From: Henriciella barbarensis
GTDB taxonomy: Bacteria > Pseudomonadota > Alphaproteobacteria > Caulobacterales > Hyphomonadaceae
Assembly (NCBI RefSeq): GCF_003576345.1
Contig: NZ_QWGB01000004.1
Span: 62,001 to 126,000, forward strand
Length of the DNA stretch: 64,000 nt
Reading direction: 5' to 3'
Position numbers and translations under genes: made by a program. How positions within the stretch are numbered: position 1 is the first letter of the stretch; each line of letters begins with the position of its first letter. The notes beneath the pieces were generated by a model. It did not search any database. It was given only the letters and a program-made list of their open reading frames with translations, and had not been told where the DNA came from. Shown in pieces: positions 33,977-43,109 of this stretch.

Positions 33977-36769
33977 CTAATGCGCCTCCGCCCAAGTTTT
34001 CGCCGCGTTGGCATCCACGTCCAGTGGGACTGACAGGTCCAACGCCGGAAGCGGCGCTTTTTGCATGACGCGGCGGATGACGGCGATGGTGTCTTCGGCC
34101 TGGTCCTCGGGGCATTCGAAGACGAGTTCGTCGTGGACCTGTAGCAGCATCTTTGCGTCGAGCTTCTTGGCCGCCAGCGCGCCCGGCATTTCGATCATGG
34201 CGCGTTTGATGATGTCGGCAGCCGAGCCCTGGATGGGGGCATTGATGGCCTGACGCTCTGAGAAGGCGCGCATGGCGCCGTTCTTTGAGTTCATGTCTTT
34301 CAGGTGCAGCTTCCGGCCAAAGGCGGTCTGGACGTAGAGATTGTCCTTCGCGAACTCCTTGGTCTCATCCATGTATTTGCGGATGCCGGGGAATTTCTGG
34401 AAGTAGGCCTTGATATAGTCGGACGCCTCGCCGCGATCGATGCTGAGCTGGTTGGCGAGGCCGAAGGCGGAAATGCCGTAAATGATGCCGAAATTGATCG
34501 CCTTGGCGCGGCGGCGGACCATCGGGTCCATGCCTTCGATAGGCGTGTCGAACATCTCGGAGGCCGTCATGGCGTGAATGTCGAGACCTTCATTGAAGGC
34601 GGTCTTCAGCGCGTCGATATTGGCGATGTGGGCGAGCAGGCGCAGTTCAATCTGGCTGTAGTCCGCGCTGATGATGACATTGCCTTCGTCGGCGATGAAG
34701 GCTTCGCGGATCTTGCGGCCTTCCTCTGTGCGGATCGGGATGTTCTGCAGGTTCGGGTCGGTCGAGGAGAGACGGCCCGTCTGCGCGCCTGCCATGGAGT
34801 AGCTTGTGTGGACGCGTTTTGTGTTCGGGTTGATCGCGTCCTGCAGCGCCTCGGTATAGGTTGAGCGAAGCTTTGAGAGGGTGCGCCAGTCGAGGATGAT
34901 CTGGGGCAGTTCGTGGCCTTCTGCGGCGAGGGTTTCCAGCTGGCTTGCGTCGGTCGACCATGCGCCGGATTTGGTCTTCTTGCCGCCGGGCAGGCCCATC
35001 TCTCCGAACAGGATTTCGCCGAGTTGTTTGGGCGAGCCCATATTGAACTCGGTACCCGCAGCCTTGTAGGCGGCGTCTTCATAGCCTGCCATGCGCTGCT
35101 GGAAGTCTGCCGAGAGGCGCGAGAGGAAGTCGCGGTCCACCTTGATGCCGTGACGCTCCATGTCGGCAAGGACGGGGATGAGCGGGCGGTCGAGCGTCTC
35201 ATAGACGGTGGTGACCTTCTCCTTGTGGAGATAGGGCTTGAGGTAGGTCCAGAGGCGGAGCGTGACGTCGGCATCCTCAGCGGCGTATTCGGTGGCCTTG
35301 TCCAATGGGACGCGGTCAAAGGTGATCTGCTTCTGGCCGGAGCCGCACACTTCCTTGAAGGGGATGGGCGTGTGGCTGAAATAGCGTTCTGACAGCTCAT
35401 CCATACCGTGGCCGTGCATGCCTGCATGCAGCGCGAACGAGATCAGCATCGTGTCGTCGACAGGCGCGACGTCGATGCCGTTGCGGCGGAAAACGGTGAG
35501 GTCGTATTTGAAGTTCTGGCCGACCTTCAGGACGGACGGGTCTTCGAGCAGGGGCTTGAGCGCGGCGAGCGCATCTTCCTTGCGGACCTGGCGCGGCGGG
35601 GCGGCGTCGAACATGTCATCACCGCCGGAATGGTCCGGGTCGATGTGGCCGAGCGGGATATAGGCGGCTTCATTGGGCGCGATGGCGATGGAGATGCCGA
35701 CCAGGTCACAGGTCTGGCAGTCAAGGCTGTTGGTCTCGCAGTCGACACCGATTACGCCCGCCTCCTGGGCGCGGGCGATCCAGTCCTCTAGGGTCTTGAA
35801 GTCACGGATGCAGGTATAGGCTTCGCGGTCGAAGCCGATATCGGCGGCGGTGGTTTCCTCGATGACCCCGTCAGCCTCAAAGGTCTCGCGCACGCGGCGG
35901 GTGATGGTGCGGAACTCCATCCTTTCGAGGAAGTCGATGAGGGTTTTCGGGTCCGGGTCGCAGACAGCGAGGTCCTCGACAGGGACTTCGACGGGCACGT
36001 TTTCGTCAAGCTGGACGAGTTTCTTGGAGATGCGGACCTGATCGGCGAAATCGATCAGGGTCTGGCGGCGCTTGGGCTGCTTGATCTCTTCGGCGCGCTC
36101 CAGAAGCGTTTCCACGCTGCCATATTCGCCGAGCAGCTGGGCGGCGGTCTTCACGCCGATGCCGGGGGCGCCGGGGACGTTGTCTGTGCTGTCGCCGGCG
36201 AGCGACTGGACGTCGACGACAAGCTCTGGTCCGACGCCGAATTTCTCATGGACCTCATCAATGCCGAGGGTCTTGTTTTTCATCGTGTCGAGCATGGTGA
36301 TCTTGTCGGTCACCAGCTGCATGAGGTCCTTGTCGGACGAGACGATTGTGACGCGCGCGCCTTTCGCGGCCGCCTGGCGGGCATAGGTGGCGATCAGGTC
36401 ATCGGCCTCATAGCCTTCAAGCTCCAGCGCATGGCAGGCAAAGGCGATGGAGGCTTCGCGCACGAGCGGGAATTGCGGGCGAAGGTCCTCAGGCGGCTCG
36501 TCCCGGTTGGCCTTGTAGTCGGGATAGAGGTCATTGCGGAAGGTGTAGCTGCCCTTGTCGAAGATACAGGCGAAATGGGTCGGGCGCTCATCGCCCTTCA
36601 GCTCTTCCAGCAGTTTCCAGAGCATGTTGGAAAAGCCTGCGACCGCGCCGACCGGCAGGCCGTCAGAGGCGCGGCTGAGCGGGGGCAGGGCGTGGAAGGC
36701 GCGGAAGATATATGCGCTCGCATCGATCAGGTAGAGGTGGCTGTCTTCATTGATCGGCGCGGTCGGCAT
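33977..36769 (-). CDS. polA: DNA polymerase I
   Basis: 930 residues from the ATG at 36769 (MPTAPINEDSHLYLIDASAY); the longer frame to 36991 lacks homology. The N-terminal 5' nuclease has LELEGYEADDLIATYA and SLAGDSTDNVPGAPGIG. The 3'-5' exonuclease appears active, with the metal-binding VIGVDCETNSLD, unlike the degenerate version in some Bacteroidetes and Firmicutes. Polymerase motifs are DPNLQNIPIRTEEG, IISADYSQIELRLLAH, RRAKAINFGIIYG and LLQVHDELVFECP. It functions in repair and Okazaki-fragment processing. It is divergent from the GAF kinase gene. Confidence 0.97.
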   Translation of the reverse strand: MPTAPINEDSHLYLIDASAYIFRAFHALPPLSRASDGLPVGAVAGFSNMLWKLLEELKGDERPTHFACIFDKGSYTFRNDLYPDYKANRDEPPEDLRPQFPLVREASIAFACHALELEGYEADDLIATYARQAAAKGARVTIVSSDKDLMQLVTDKITMLDTMKNKTLGIDEVHEKFGVGPELVVDVQSLAGDSTDNVPGAPGIGVKTAAQLLGEYGSVETLLERAEEIKQPKRRQTLIDFADQVRISKKLVQLDENVPVEVPVEDLAVCDPDPKTLIDFLERMEFRTITRRVRETFEADGVIEETTAADIGFDREAYTCIRDFKTLEDWIARAQEAGVIGVDCETNSLDCQTCDLVGISIAIAPNEAAYIPLGHIDPDHSGGDDMFDAAPPRQVRKEDALAALKPLLEDPSVLKVGQNFKYDLTVFRRNGIDVAPVDDTMLISFALHAGMHGHGMDELSERYFSHTPIPFKEVCGSGQKQITFDRVPLDKATEYAAEDADVTLRLWTYLKPYLHKEKVTTVYETLDRPLIPVLADMERHGIKVDRDFLSRLSADFQQRMAGYEDAAYKAAGTEFNMGSPKQLGEILFGEMGLPGGKKTKSGAWSTDASQLETLAAEGHELPQIILDWRTLSKLRSTYTEALQDAINPNTKRVHTSYSMAGAQTGRLSSTDPNLQNIPIRTEEGRKIREAFIADEGNVIISADYSQIELRLLAHIANIDALKTAFNEGLDIHAMTASEMFDTPIEGMDPMVRRRAKAINFGIIYGISAFGLANQLSIDRGEASDYIKAYFQKFPGIRKYMDETKEFAKDNLYVQTAFGRKLHLKDMNSKNGAMRAFSERQAINAPIQGSAADIIKRAMIEMPGALAAKKLDAKMLLQVHDELVFECPEDQAEDTIAVIRRVMQKAPLPALDLSVPLDVDANAAKTWAEAH

Positions 36770-36940
36770 GGGCAGAATCCTTGTTGAACCCGACTGTTTA
36801 GCGATCCAGACGGTCTTGTGGTAGGGGCAACCGGGCACCTCAATGCAGCAGAGCTGACGCGCCCTGTATGGTGTTGCGGTATCAATGCGTGGTAGACGCG
36901 CCGAAACTTTTTGGAATTCAACGACCTCGGAACGGGAAAT

Positions 36941-38083
36941 ATGTCCGCGCAGCCCCATCCCCTGCAACGCCAGCGTATTGCGACGCTGCACCGCTACGAA
37001 ATCCTCGACACGCCGCGTGAGCAGGACTTTGACGAGATCGTCGAGCTTGCCGCGAAGATCTGCGAAACGCCGATTTCAGTGGTCAACATGATTGATGAGC
37101 ACCGCCAGTGGTTCAAGGCGGAAGTCGGCCTCGGGACGCGCGAGACGCCGTTGCCGACCTCGATCTGCTCCCATGTGATCCTGGAGTCCGACTTCGTGGA
37201 GATACCGGACACGCTGCAGGACCCGCGTACGGCCGACAATGAGCTTTGCCTCGCGCCGGAGGGCGGGCTGCGATTCTATGCCGGCTACCTGTTGAAGCCG
37301 CAGAATGGTTTGCCGCTCGGTACGCTGTGCGTGCTCGATAACAAACCGCGCAGGCTGACCGAATACCAGAAGGAAGCCCTGGGCATACTGGCCCGGCGGG
37401 TGATGCGGGAGCTTGATCTGAGACTGGCGCTGCGCGAGCACGAGATCCTGCGCAATGAGATGGACCACCGGGTGAAGAACTCGTTGCAGACGGTCGCCTC
37501 CTATGTCCGCGTTTACACGAAACAGTTCAAAAAGGGCGAGATTGACGCGGCCACGGTCCTGAATTCCGTTGCCAGCAAGATTGAGGCGGTTTCCGCCCTG
37601 CACGGTGCCCTTCACAAATCCGCTGATGGAAAGGTCGTGCCGCTGGATGACTATCTGGAGGATCTTGTGCGGTATATTCGCGATAGCCTGCCTGAGCGAA
37701 TTTCAATTGATCTGCAGACGCTCGAAGCGGAGGTCACATCGCAAGTGGCAGGCGCTGTGGGCATTATTGTGAGCGAGTTTGTCGCCAATTCGGTCAAGCA
37801 TGGTTTTCCCGATGACCGCGAAGGTCGCATCACGATCGAGGTGTGCGGGTTTGGAGATGACATGATGATCCGCTGTGCAGACAATGGCATCGGTGAGAGT
37901 GAAGACCGGTCGGCCCAGAAAGACGCCGCAGACCGACAGTCGAGAAACTCAGGGCTTGGCACAAAGATCGTGGAATCAGCCGCTTCGCGGATCGGGGCGG
38001 CTATCTCCCGGAGTTCCAGTTCCGAAGGTTACGTTCTTGAGCTGACCATCCCGGCGCATCGCAGGACGGCTATTAGCGCCTGA
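36941..38083 (+). CDS. GAF-domain sensor histidine kinase (HWE/HisKA_2 type)
   Basis: 380 residues from the ATG at 36941 (MSAQPHPLQRQRIATLHRYE) with GGGAAAT ahead. The GAF domain (about 10-160) carries YEILDTPREQDFDEIVELA, HRQWFKAEVG and FYAGYLLKPQNGLPLGTLCV. The dimerisation segment LRNEMDHRVKNSLQTVASYVR holds the phospho-acceptor His of the HisKA_2/HWE class. The ATPase region has SEFVANSVKHGFPDD and CADNGIGESED. There is no membrane helix, so it is a soluble sensor. HWE-type kinases often act in light or general stress responses. No response regulator gene is adjacent. Confidence 0.9.
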   Translation: MSAQPHPLQRQRIATLHRYEILDTPREQDFDEIVELAAKICETPISVVNMIDEHRQWFKAEVGLGTRETPLPTSICSHVILESDFVEIPDTLQDPRTADNELCLAPEGGLRFYAGYLLKPQNGLPLGTLCVLDNKPRRLTEYQKEALGILARRVMRELDLRLALREHEILRNEMDHRVKNSLQTVASYVRVYTKQFKKGEIDAATVLNSVASKIEAVSALHGALHKSADGKVVPLDDYLEDLVRYIRDSLPERISIDLQTLEAEVTSQVAGAVGIIVSEFVANSVKHGFPDDREGRITIEVCGFGDDMMIRCADNGIGESEDRSAQKDAADRQSRNSGLGTKIVESAASRIGAAISRSSSSEGYVLELTIPAHRRTAISA

Positions 38084-38675
38084 ACTGCGGAATGGTTGAT
38101 CCGGCCCGGGAGGTCAGTTCCCCGTCGAGAAGGTTGGGGAAGCGGTTCTTCTTTTCTTCAGGTGCCTTCAGTGCGGACACCTTTAGCACATCATCGCCGT
38201 CGTCCCTGTAGTCATTCCAGAGGTCGGAAATGACGGCGGAAAATTCCTCGAAGCTCACGCGGCGGTCGAGATTGGGATCGAAACGCACCGGGTTGGCCAG
38301 AGAGTTGTCACGGGTCGGCAGGCTACGTGCCCAGGCCTGCTGTTCGAGGGCTGTAAGCTCACCATCGCCATTCGCGTCAGCGTCCGCAAACGCCGATTCG
38401 ATGCCAGCTGAGAGATCGGCGCGGCTGACGACGCCGTCTTCATTCGTATCGAAGGAAGCAAGAAGGCCGCCGCCAAGCTTCAGCTTGTCGGCCTGCAGAC
38501 GTTCCCGGTCGCGCCGTGAGCGGACCTCACCATTGGCTGGCAGGCGCACAATTGCGTCTTCATCTTCGATTGTGACGTCATCCGTGCTGACTTCAGTGAC
38601 CACCAGAAGATCCTGCGCGAGCGAGGGCAGGGCGCAGGCGAAAGCGATGAGGCCGAGGCTCAAAAAGCGGGGCAT
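38073..38675 (-). CDS. EF-hand domain secreted protein
   Basis: 200 residues with a signal peptide (MPRFLSLGLIAFACALPSLAQ). Three EF-hand loops are visible: DTNEDGVVSRAD at about 76-87, DANGDGELTALE at about 100-111 and DPNLDRRVSFEE at about 133-144. The third has Arg at an inner position and may bind calcium poorly. It is probably periplasmic and calcium-binding. It overlaps the convergent GAF-kinase gene by 11 bases at their 3' ends. Confidence 0.88.
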   Translation of the reverse strand: MPRFLSLGLIAFACALPSLAQDLLVVTEVSTDDVTIEDEDAIVRLPANGEVRSRRDRERLQADKLKLGGGLLASFDTNEDGVVSRADLSAGIESAFADADANGDGELTALEQQAWARSLPTRDNSLANPVRFDPNLDRRVSFEEFSAVISDLWNDYRDDGDDVLKVSALKAPEEKKNRFPNLLDGELTSRAGSTIPQFRR

Positions 38676-38807
38676 GAAGTCTCCAATCTACCAGCCCAGG
38701 ACACAAACTAGCGTGGGCGTTGCAGAATTACCACAACCAGAATGCGTCATTAGTGCGGCTCGCCTGCTTGATCCCGACAGGACGCTGGGTTAAGTGGCGA
38801 AATAAAT

Positions 38808-38829
38808 CATATAAAGGATCATTGATATG
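38808..38829. promoter_or_regulatory. Inverted repeat over the ahcY start
   Basis: CATATAAAGGA and TCATTGATATG match as inverted halves at 9 of 11 pairs. The repeat covers the AAAGGA ribosome site and the ahcY ATG itself. The form is that of an operator for a dimeric regulator, and a protein bound here would block translation initiation or early transcription. ArsR-type regulators of the SAM cycle are known in Proteobacteria, but linking this site to one is inference; no such gene is in the window. Confidence 0.5.
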
Positions 38830-40221
38830 GCTAATGACTACGCCGTCGCGGACCTCTCCCTGGCGGGATTTGGCCGCAAGGAAATCGCAATTGCCGAAAC
38901 CGAGATGCCAGGCCTTATGGCTGCGCGCGAAGAGTATGGCGCAGAGCAGCCGCTGAAGGGCGCACGCATCGCTGGTTCGCTGCACATGACCATCCAGACT
39001 GCCGTGCTTATCCAGACGCTGGAAGCGCTGGGCGCTGAAGTGCGCTGGGCAAGCTGCAACATCTACTCCACGCAGGACCACGCTGCCGCGGCAATCGCCG
39101 ATGCCGGCACGCCGGTCTTTGCGCACAAGGGCGAGACGCTCGAAGAGTACTGGGATTTCTGCGACAAGATCTTCGAATGGCCGAATGGCGAGCTGATCAA
39201 CCTCATCCTCGATGATGGTGGCGACGCGACCATGTACATCATTCTTGGCGAGAAGGCCGAGAACGACCCGTCCCTGCTCGACGATCCGAAGTCCGAGGAA
39301 GAGATCTACCTCTTCAAGCAGATCAAGAAGCGTATCGCTGCAACGCCGGGTTGGTTCGCCAAGGTGAAAAAGGAAATTCGCGGCGTGTCCGAAGAGACGA
39401 CGACCGGTGTGAACCGCCTTTATCAACTCGCCAAGCGCGGCGAGCTGCCCTTCCCGGCCATCAACGTCAACGACTCGGTCACCAAGTCGAAATTCGACAA
39501 CAAGTATGGCTGTAAGGAATCGCTGGTCGACGCGATCCGCCGCGGCACCGATGTCATGATGGCTGGCAAGAAGGCGTTCGTCGCTGGCTATGGTGATGTG
39601 GGCAAGGGTTCTGCAGCGTCGCTCGCAGGTTCTGGCGCACGCGTCACGGTTTCCGAAGTTGACCCGATCTGTGCGCTGCAGGCTGCCATGGACGGCTTCG
39701 ACGTCCAGACGCTGGAAGACTATGTCAGCGAGGCTGATATCTTTGTCACCGCAACCGGTAACAAGGACATCATCACGGTCGATCACATGCGCGCCATGAA
39801 GGACATGGCGATCGTCTGTAACATCGGCCACTTCGATAATGAGATCCAGGTCGAAGGCCTGCGCAATTTCAAATGGGAAAACATCAAGCCGCAAGTCGAC
39901 ATGATCACCTTCCCGGATGGCAAGCGCATCATCCTTCTGTCTGAAGGACGTCTCGTGAACCTCGGCAATGCGACGGGCCATCCGTCCTTCGTGATGTCAG
40001 CGTCCTTCACCAACCAGACGCTGGCCCAGATCGCCCTTCACAAGAACCAGGGCGAATACAAGAACGACGTTTACACGCTGCCCAAGCACCTCGACGAGAA
40101 GGTGGCGCGCCTGCACCTCGGCAAGCTGGGTCTTGGTCTTACGGAACTGTCCACCGATCAGGCCGACTATATCGGCGTGACCCCGGAAGGCCCGTTCAAG
40201 CCAGACCACTACCGCTACTAG
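38827..40221 (+). CDS. ahcY: Adenosylhomocysteinase
   Basis: S-adenosylhomocysteine hydrolase of 464 residues that splits SAH into adenosine and homocysteine and so keeps methylation reactions running. It contains [18 protein letters not shown], the substrate-site [14 protein letters not shown] and the NAD-binding [18 protein letters not shown]. The C-terminus PFKPDHYRY is conserved and lies at the dimer interface. Product homocysteine could feed MetY-linked methionine synthesis. A strong terminator follows 28 bases after the stop. Confidence 0.98.
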   Translation: MANDYAVADLSLAGFGRKEIAIAETEMPGLMAAREEYGAEQPLKGARIAGSLHMTIQTAVLIQTLEALGAEVRWASCNIYSTQDHAAAAIADAGTPVFAHKGETLEEYWDFCDKIFEWPNGELINLILDDGGDATMYIILGEKAENDPSLLDDPKSEEEIYLFKQIKKRIAATPGWFAKVKKEIRGVSEETTTGVNRLYQLAKRGELPFPAINVNDSVTKSKFDNKYGCKESLVDAIRRGTDVMMAGKKAFVAGYGDVGKGSAASLAGSGARVTVSEVDPICALQAAMDGFDVQTLEDYVSEADIFVTATGNKDIITVDHMRAMKDMAIVCNIGHFDNEIQVEGLRNFKWENIKPQVDMITFPDGKRIILLSEGRLVNLGNATGHPSFVMSASFTNQTLAQIALHKNQGEYKNDVYTLPKHLDEKVARLHLGKLGLGLTELSTDQADYIGVTPEGPFKPDHYRY

Positions 40222-40248
40222 GCGGCAGCTGTTCAGACACGCGAAAGA

Positions 40249-40279
40249 GGGCGCTGGAGAAATCCGGCGTCCTTTTTTT
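40249..40279 (+). terminator. Intrinsic terminator of ahcY
   Basis: GGGCGCTGGA, loop GAAA, TCCGGCGTCC gives a 10-bp stem with two G-T pairs and a stable tetraloop, followed by seven T residues. This is the clearest terminator in the window along with that of panD. Confidence 0.93.
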
Positions 40280-40348
40280 ACGCCGGGTTGCCGAAGCAGA
40301 CAGAAATAGCGAAAGTGGAGACCGATCTATCAGTTGAAGGAATGAGTT

Positions 40349-41620
40349 ATGCGCAAACTATTGTTCGCCGCAGCGAGTGTGAGTGTCCTGGCTGCGTGCG
40401 GCGGCGCTGGGGACGGCTCTGACAGCGACGCATCGGGGAACCAGTCGTCGGTAAACGGGACGTCCAGCAGCGCTTCCGATGGCACCATTGAGGCGGGCGA
40501 TGACTTCGCACTGCGCCTCCAGACGGCGCTCATCGAAGCTGAGCCAGGTAGCACGATCACGCTTCCGGCTGGCACGTTCGCCATGACGGACGGTCTGACG
40601 CTGGACGTGGATGGGGTCACCCTGCGCGGGGCATCCCCGGCCGAAACCATTCTCGACTTCAAGAACCAGATGGGTTCGGGCGAGGGGCTTCTGGTCACGT
40701 CTGACGATGTCACGCTGACAAATTTCACCGTCCGCGACAGCAAGGGCGACGGCATCAAGTCCAAAGGCGCCGACCGCATCACCTATTCAAACGTGAAGGT
40801 CGAATGGCTGGGCGAGCCGAGCGAAGACAATGGCGCTTACGGTATCTACCCTGTTGAGAGCACAGACGTTCTTGTCGAGGGCAGCCATGTGCGCGGTGCG
40901 TCTGATGCAGGCATCTATGTGGGCCAGTCGGATAATATCATCGTTCGCGACAATATCGCTGAATTCAACGTGGCGGGTATCGAGATCGAGAATTCGTCAA
41001 ATGCCGTCGTGAACGGCAATGTCGTGCGCAACAATGCGGGCGGCATTCTCGTCTTTGACCTTCCAGACCTGCCGGTCATGGGCGGAAACACGACGCTGAT
41101 CAGAAACAATCTGATCGAAGACAACAATACGCGGAACTTCGCACCTCCGGGCAATATCGTGGCAAGCGTTCCGTCCGGCACCGGTGTCATCATCATGGCG
41201 AATGAAAAGGTCATGGTTCGCGACAATAACTTTGCCAACAACCAGACCGCCCACGTCCTGATTACTGCATACTCGCAGGACTTCAGCGATGTGGATTACA
41301 ATCCGCTGCCACGCAATATTGAGGTGCGCAACAACACCTATGGCGAGAGCGGCTACAACCCGCAGGGCGATCTTGGTGACCTGGCATCACTGATTGGCGG
41401 TAATCTTCCACCCGTCATCTGGGATGGCGTCACGAGCTGGGGCGATAACCCCGATTCGGATTTGAACATCTTTATCAATGAGCCTGACAGCGTCGGTTTC
41501 GTGAACCTTGGCCTTGGGGCCTATCCGGTCGATGTGTCGGCCGCCTCGCCGAGCATGGACCGCCCGGCAGGGGAAAGCATTGGTGCCATCCCAACCGTGA
41601 AGCTCTCTCACGCCGAATGA
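40349..41620 (+). CDS. Parallel beta-helix lipoprotein (partner of the di-haem cytochrome)
   Basis: 423 residues. A lipoprotein leader (MRKLLFAAASVSVLAAC) precedes a glycine/serine linker and a right-handed beta-helix built of imperfect turns such as TNFTVRDSKGDGIKSKGADR and IVRDNIAEFNVAGIEIENSS. This matches the family of beta-helix proteins typically encoded next to an SO_2930/HNE_0200-type cytochrome, and exactly such a gene follows with a 4-base overlap. Beta-helices of this kind often bind or cleave polysaccharides, but no catalytic residues are identified. It is anchored to the envelope. Confidence 0.9.
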   Translation: MRKLLFAAASVSVLAACGGAGDGSDSDASGNQSSVNGTSSSASDGTIEAGDDFALRLQTALIEAEPGSTITLPAGTFAMTDGLTLDVDGVTLRGASPAETILDFKNQMGSGEGLLVTSDDVTLTNFTVRDSKGDGIKSKGADRITYSNVKVEWLGEPSEDNGAYGIYPVESTDVLVEGSHVRGASDAGIYVGQSDNIIVRDNIAEFNVAGIEIENSSNAVVNGNVVRNNAGGILVFDLPDLPVMGGNTTLIRNNLIEDNNTRNFAPPGNIVASVPSGTGVIIMANEKVMVRDNNFANNQTAHVLITAYSQDFSDVDYNPLPRNIEVRNNTYGESGYNPQGDLGDLASLIGGNLPPVIWDGVTSWGDNPDSDLNIFINEPDSVGFVNLGLGAYPVDVSAASPSMDRPAGESIGAIPTVKLSHAE

Positions 41621-42669
41621 GAGTAGCGCTCGCCGCTTGTCTTGTCCTGTTGCTGCCTGCCTGCGGGCAGCAACAGGTACCAGCAGGACCGGACATTGAA
41701 GCCATCCTTGCGGCGGGGCCAGCCGAGACGCTGGCCGATTATGGGCTTTTTACGGATCCATCAGCGCGAGAGCCGTCTGAGGGCGTTATTTCTTACGACC
41801 TTATCAATCCGCTCTTTTCCGATCATGCGAGCAAGCATCGGCTGATCTATGTGCCTGAGGGGCAGGCGGCAGGCTATCGCGGCGGCGAAGAGGTACTCGA
41901 CTTTCCGGTTGGCACCGTCCTCATCAAGACATTTGCGTTCGCGCCAGACATGCGCAGCCCTGACGAGGGCGAGCGCTACCGTGAAACCCGGCTTCTGATT
42001 CGCAAGGAAGATGGCTGGGCCGCTTATCCCTATGTCTGGAACGAGGATGAGACCGAAGCGCGCTATGCGCCCGCCGGAGCATGGCTCGATCTCGCCTTTA
42101 CCGACCCCTCCGGCGCGCCTGTCGAGATCGACTACCGTGTCCCCAACCAGAACCAGTGCAAGACCTGTCACCAGCTCGGCGACGCTATCGCCCCGATCGG
42201 CCCGAAAGCGCGAAACCTCGCGCATGAGGGGCCGTTGGGTGTGGGTCAGATCGAGGACTGGACAATGCGTGGAATGCTCACTGGGGCGCCGGATAGCGTC
42301 GAAGCCGTGGCCGACGTGCATGATGTGAGTTTGCCGCTCGATCCGCGGGCGCGTGCGTATCTCGATATCAATTGCGCCCATTGTCACCGGGCAGAGGGCT
42401 CTGCTTCCAATTCGGGCCTATGGCTGGGTTGGGAAGAGCAGGAGGCCGTTCGCATCGGGTTCGGCAAACATCCAACGGCTGCAGGTCGCGGATCAGGAAG
42501 CGGGACAGTGGTGATCGAGCCCGGGGCGCCGGACGCGTCGATCTTGGTTTACAGGATGGATTCGGCCGAGGCAGGGGTCGCCATGCCAGAACTTGGCCGC
42601 GCCCTGATCGATGATGCGGGCGTCGAACTTGTCCGGGCCTGGATCGAGGATATGCCGACGGAGAACTGA
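41617..42669 (+). CDS. Di-haem c-type cytochrome lipoprotein (SO_2930/HNE_0200-like family)
   Basis: 350 residues with leader MRVALAACLVLLLPAC (lipobox Cys16). Two haem sites are present, CKTCH at 181-185 and CAHCH at 253-257. The conserved part runs from ISYDLINPLFSDHASKHRLIYVP through WNEDETEARY and QNQCKTCHQLG to MDSAEAGVAMPELGR. I recall the family as being defined partly on a Hyphomonas neptunium protein and as being paired with the beta-helix protein. Its ATG overlaps the beta-helix stop, so the pair is translationally coupled. The reaction is unknown; a redox step on a bound polymer or aromatic is only a guess. Confidence 0.9.
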   Translation: MRVALAACLVLLLPACGQQQVPAGPDIEAILAAGPAETLADYGLFTDPSAREPSEGVISYDLINPLFSDHASKHRLIYVPEGQAAGYRGGEEVLDFPVGTVLIKTFAFAPDMRSPDEGERYRETRLLIRKEDGWAAYPYVWNEDETEARYAPAGAWLDLAFTDPSGAPVEIDYRVPNQNQCKTCHQLGDAIAPIGPKARNLAHEGPLGVGQIEDWTMRGMLTGAPDSVEAVADVHDVSLPLDPRARAYLDINCAHCHRAEGSASNSGLWLGWEEQEAVRIGFGKHPTAAGRGSGSGTVVIEPGAPDASILVYRMDSAEAGVAMPELGRALIDDAGVELVRAWIEDMPTEN

Positions 42670-42750
42670 AGGCCGGGGCGGAAAGGTTGCCGGTTCGGAA
42701 CCCGCGCTGCCGCCTGACTGTTGAGTCTCTGCACTCGACAGGAGGTTTTC

Positions 42751-43017
42751 ATGGCAGGTGGATGGTCGCGCGACGGCGCGGTGCAGGATCAGATCGACGA
42801 TTCGATCAAGGATGAGCTGGCGCGCATTCAGGCGGCCCGCCCGGCTGGTGAGAGCCTGACCCACTGCGCTGAATGCGGTGAACCCATCCCTGAGAAGCGG
42901 CGAGAGCTCGTCGCAGGCGTGCGCCATTGTATCGAGTGCCAGCGCGAACTGGATGCCGAACGCAGTGCGCGCGGCGGCATCAATCGACGCGGCTCGAAGG
43001 ACAGCCAGCTTAAATAG
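42751..43017 (+). CDS. DksA/TraR C4-type zinc-finger protein (short)
   Basis: 88 residues from the ATG at 42751, which follows AGGAGG; the open frame from 42721 starts with TTG and is rejected. A four-cysteine finger, HCAECGEPIPEKRRE...RHCIECQREL, is typical of the YbiI/TraR-like short DksA relatives that lack the long coiled coil. Such proteins can modulate RNA polymerase through its secondary channel, but short forms are not well characterised. It stands alone. Confidence 0.9.
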   Translation: MAGGWSRDGAVQDQIDDSIKDELARIQAARPAGESLTHCAECGEPIPEKRRELVAGVRHCIECQRELDAERSARGGINRRGSKDSQLK

Positions 43018-43109
43018 CGGGCAGGCCTGCTCAATTCAGGAAGGTGCGCTTGCCCCGCAGATCGGCTGGCCGCATGATGCCAGCGGGTTCGCGCAGCTGG
43101 GGTCAGAGC

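Noticed and set aside
33649-34115. Open frames in the hairpin island
   Set aside because: They are formed by palindromic repeats and antisense polA sequence and show no protein family resemblance.
38676-38807. SAM or SAH riboswitch before ahcY
   Set aside because: A CCTG...CAGG stem is present, but the conserved cores of known SAM/SAH riboswitches are absent.
38728-39981. A 417-codon minus-strand frame
   Set aside because: It is antisense to ahcY, whose family motifs are unmistakable.
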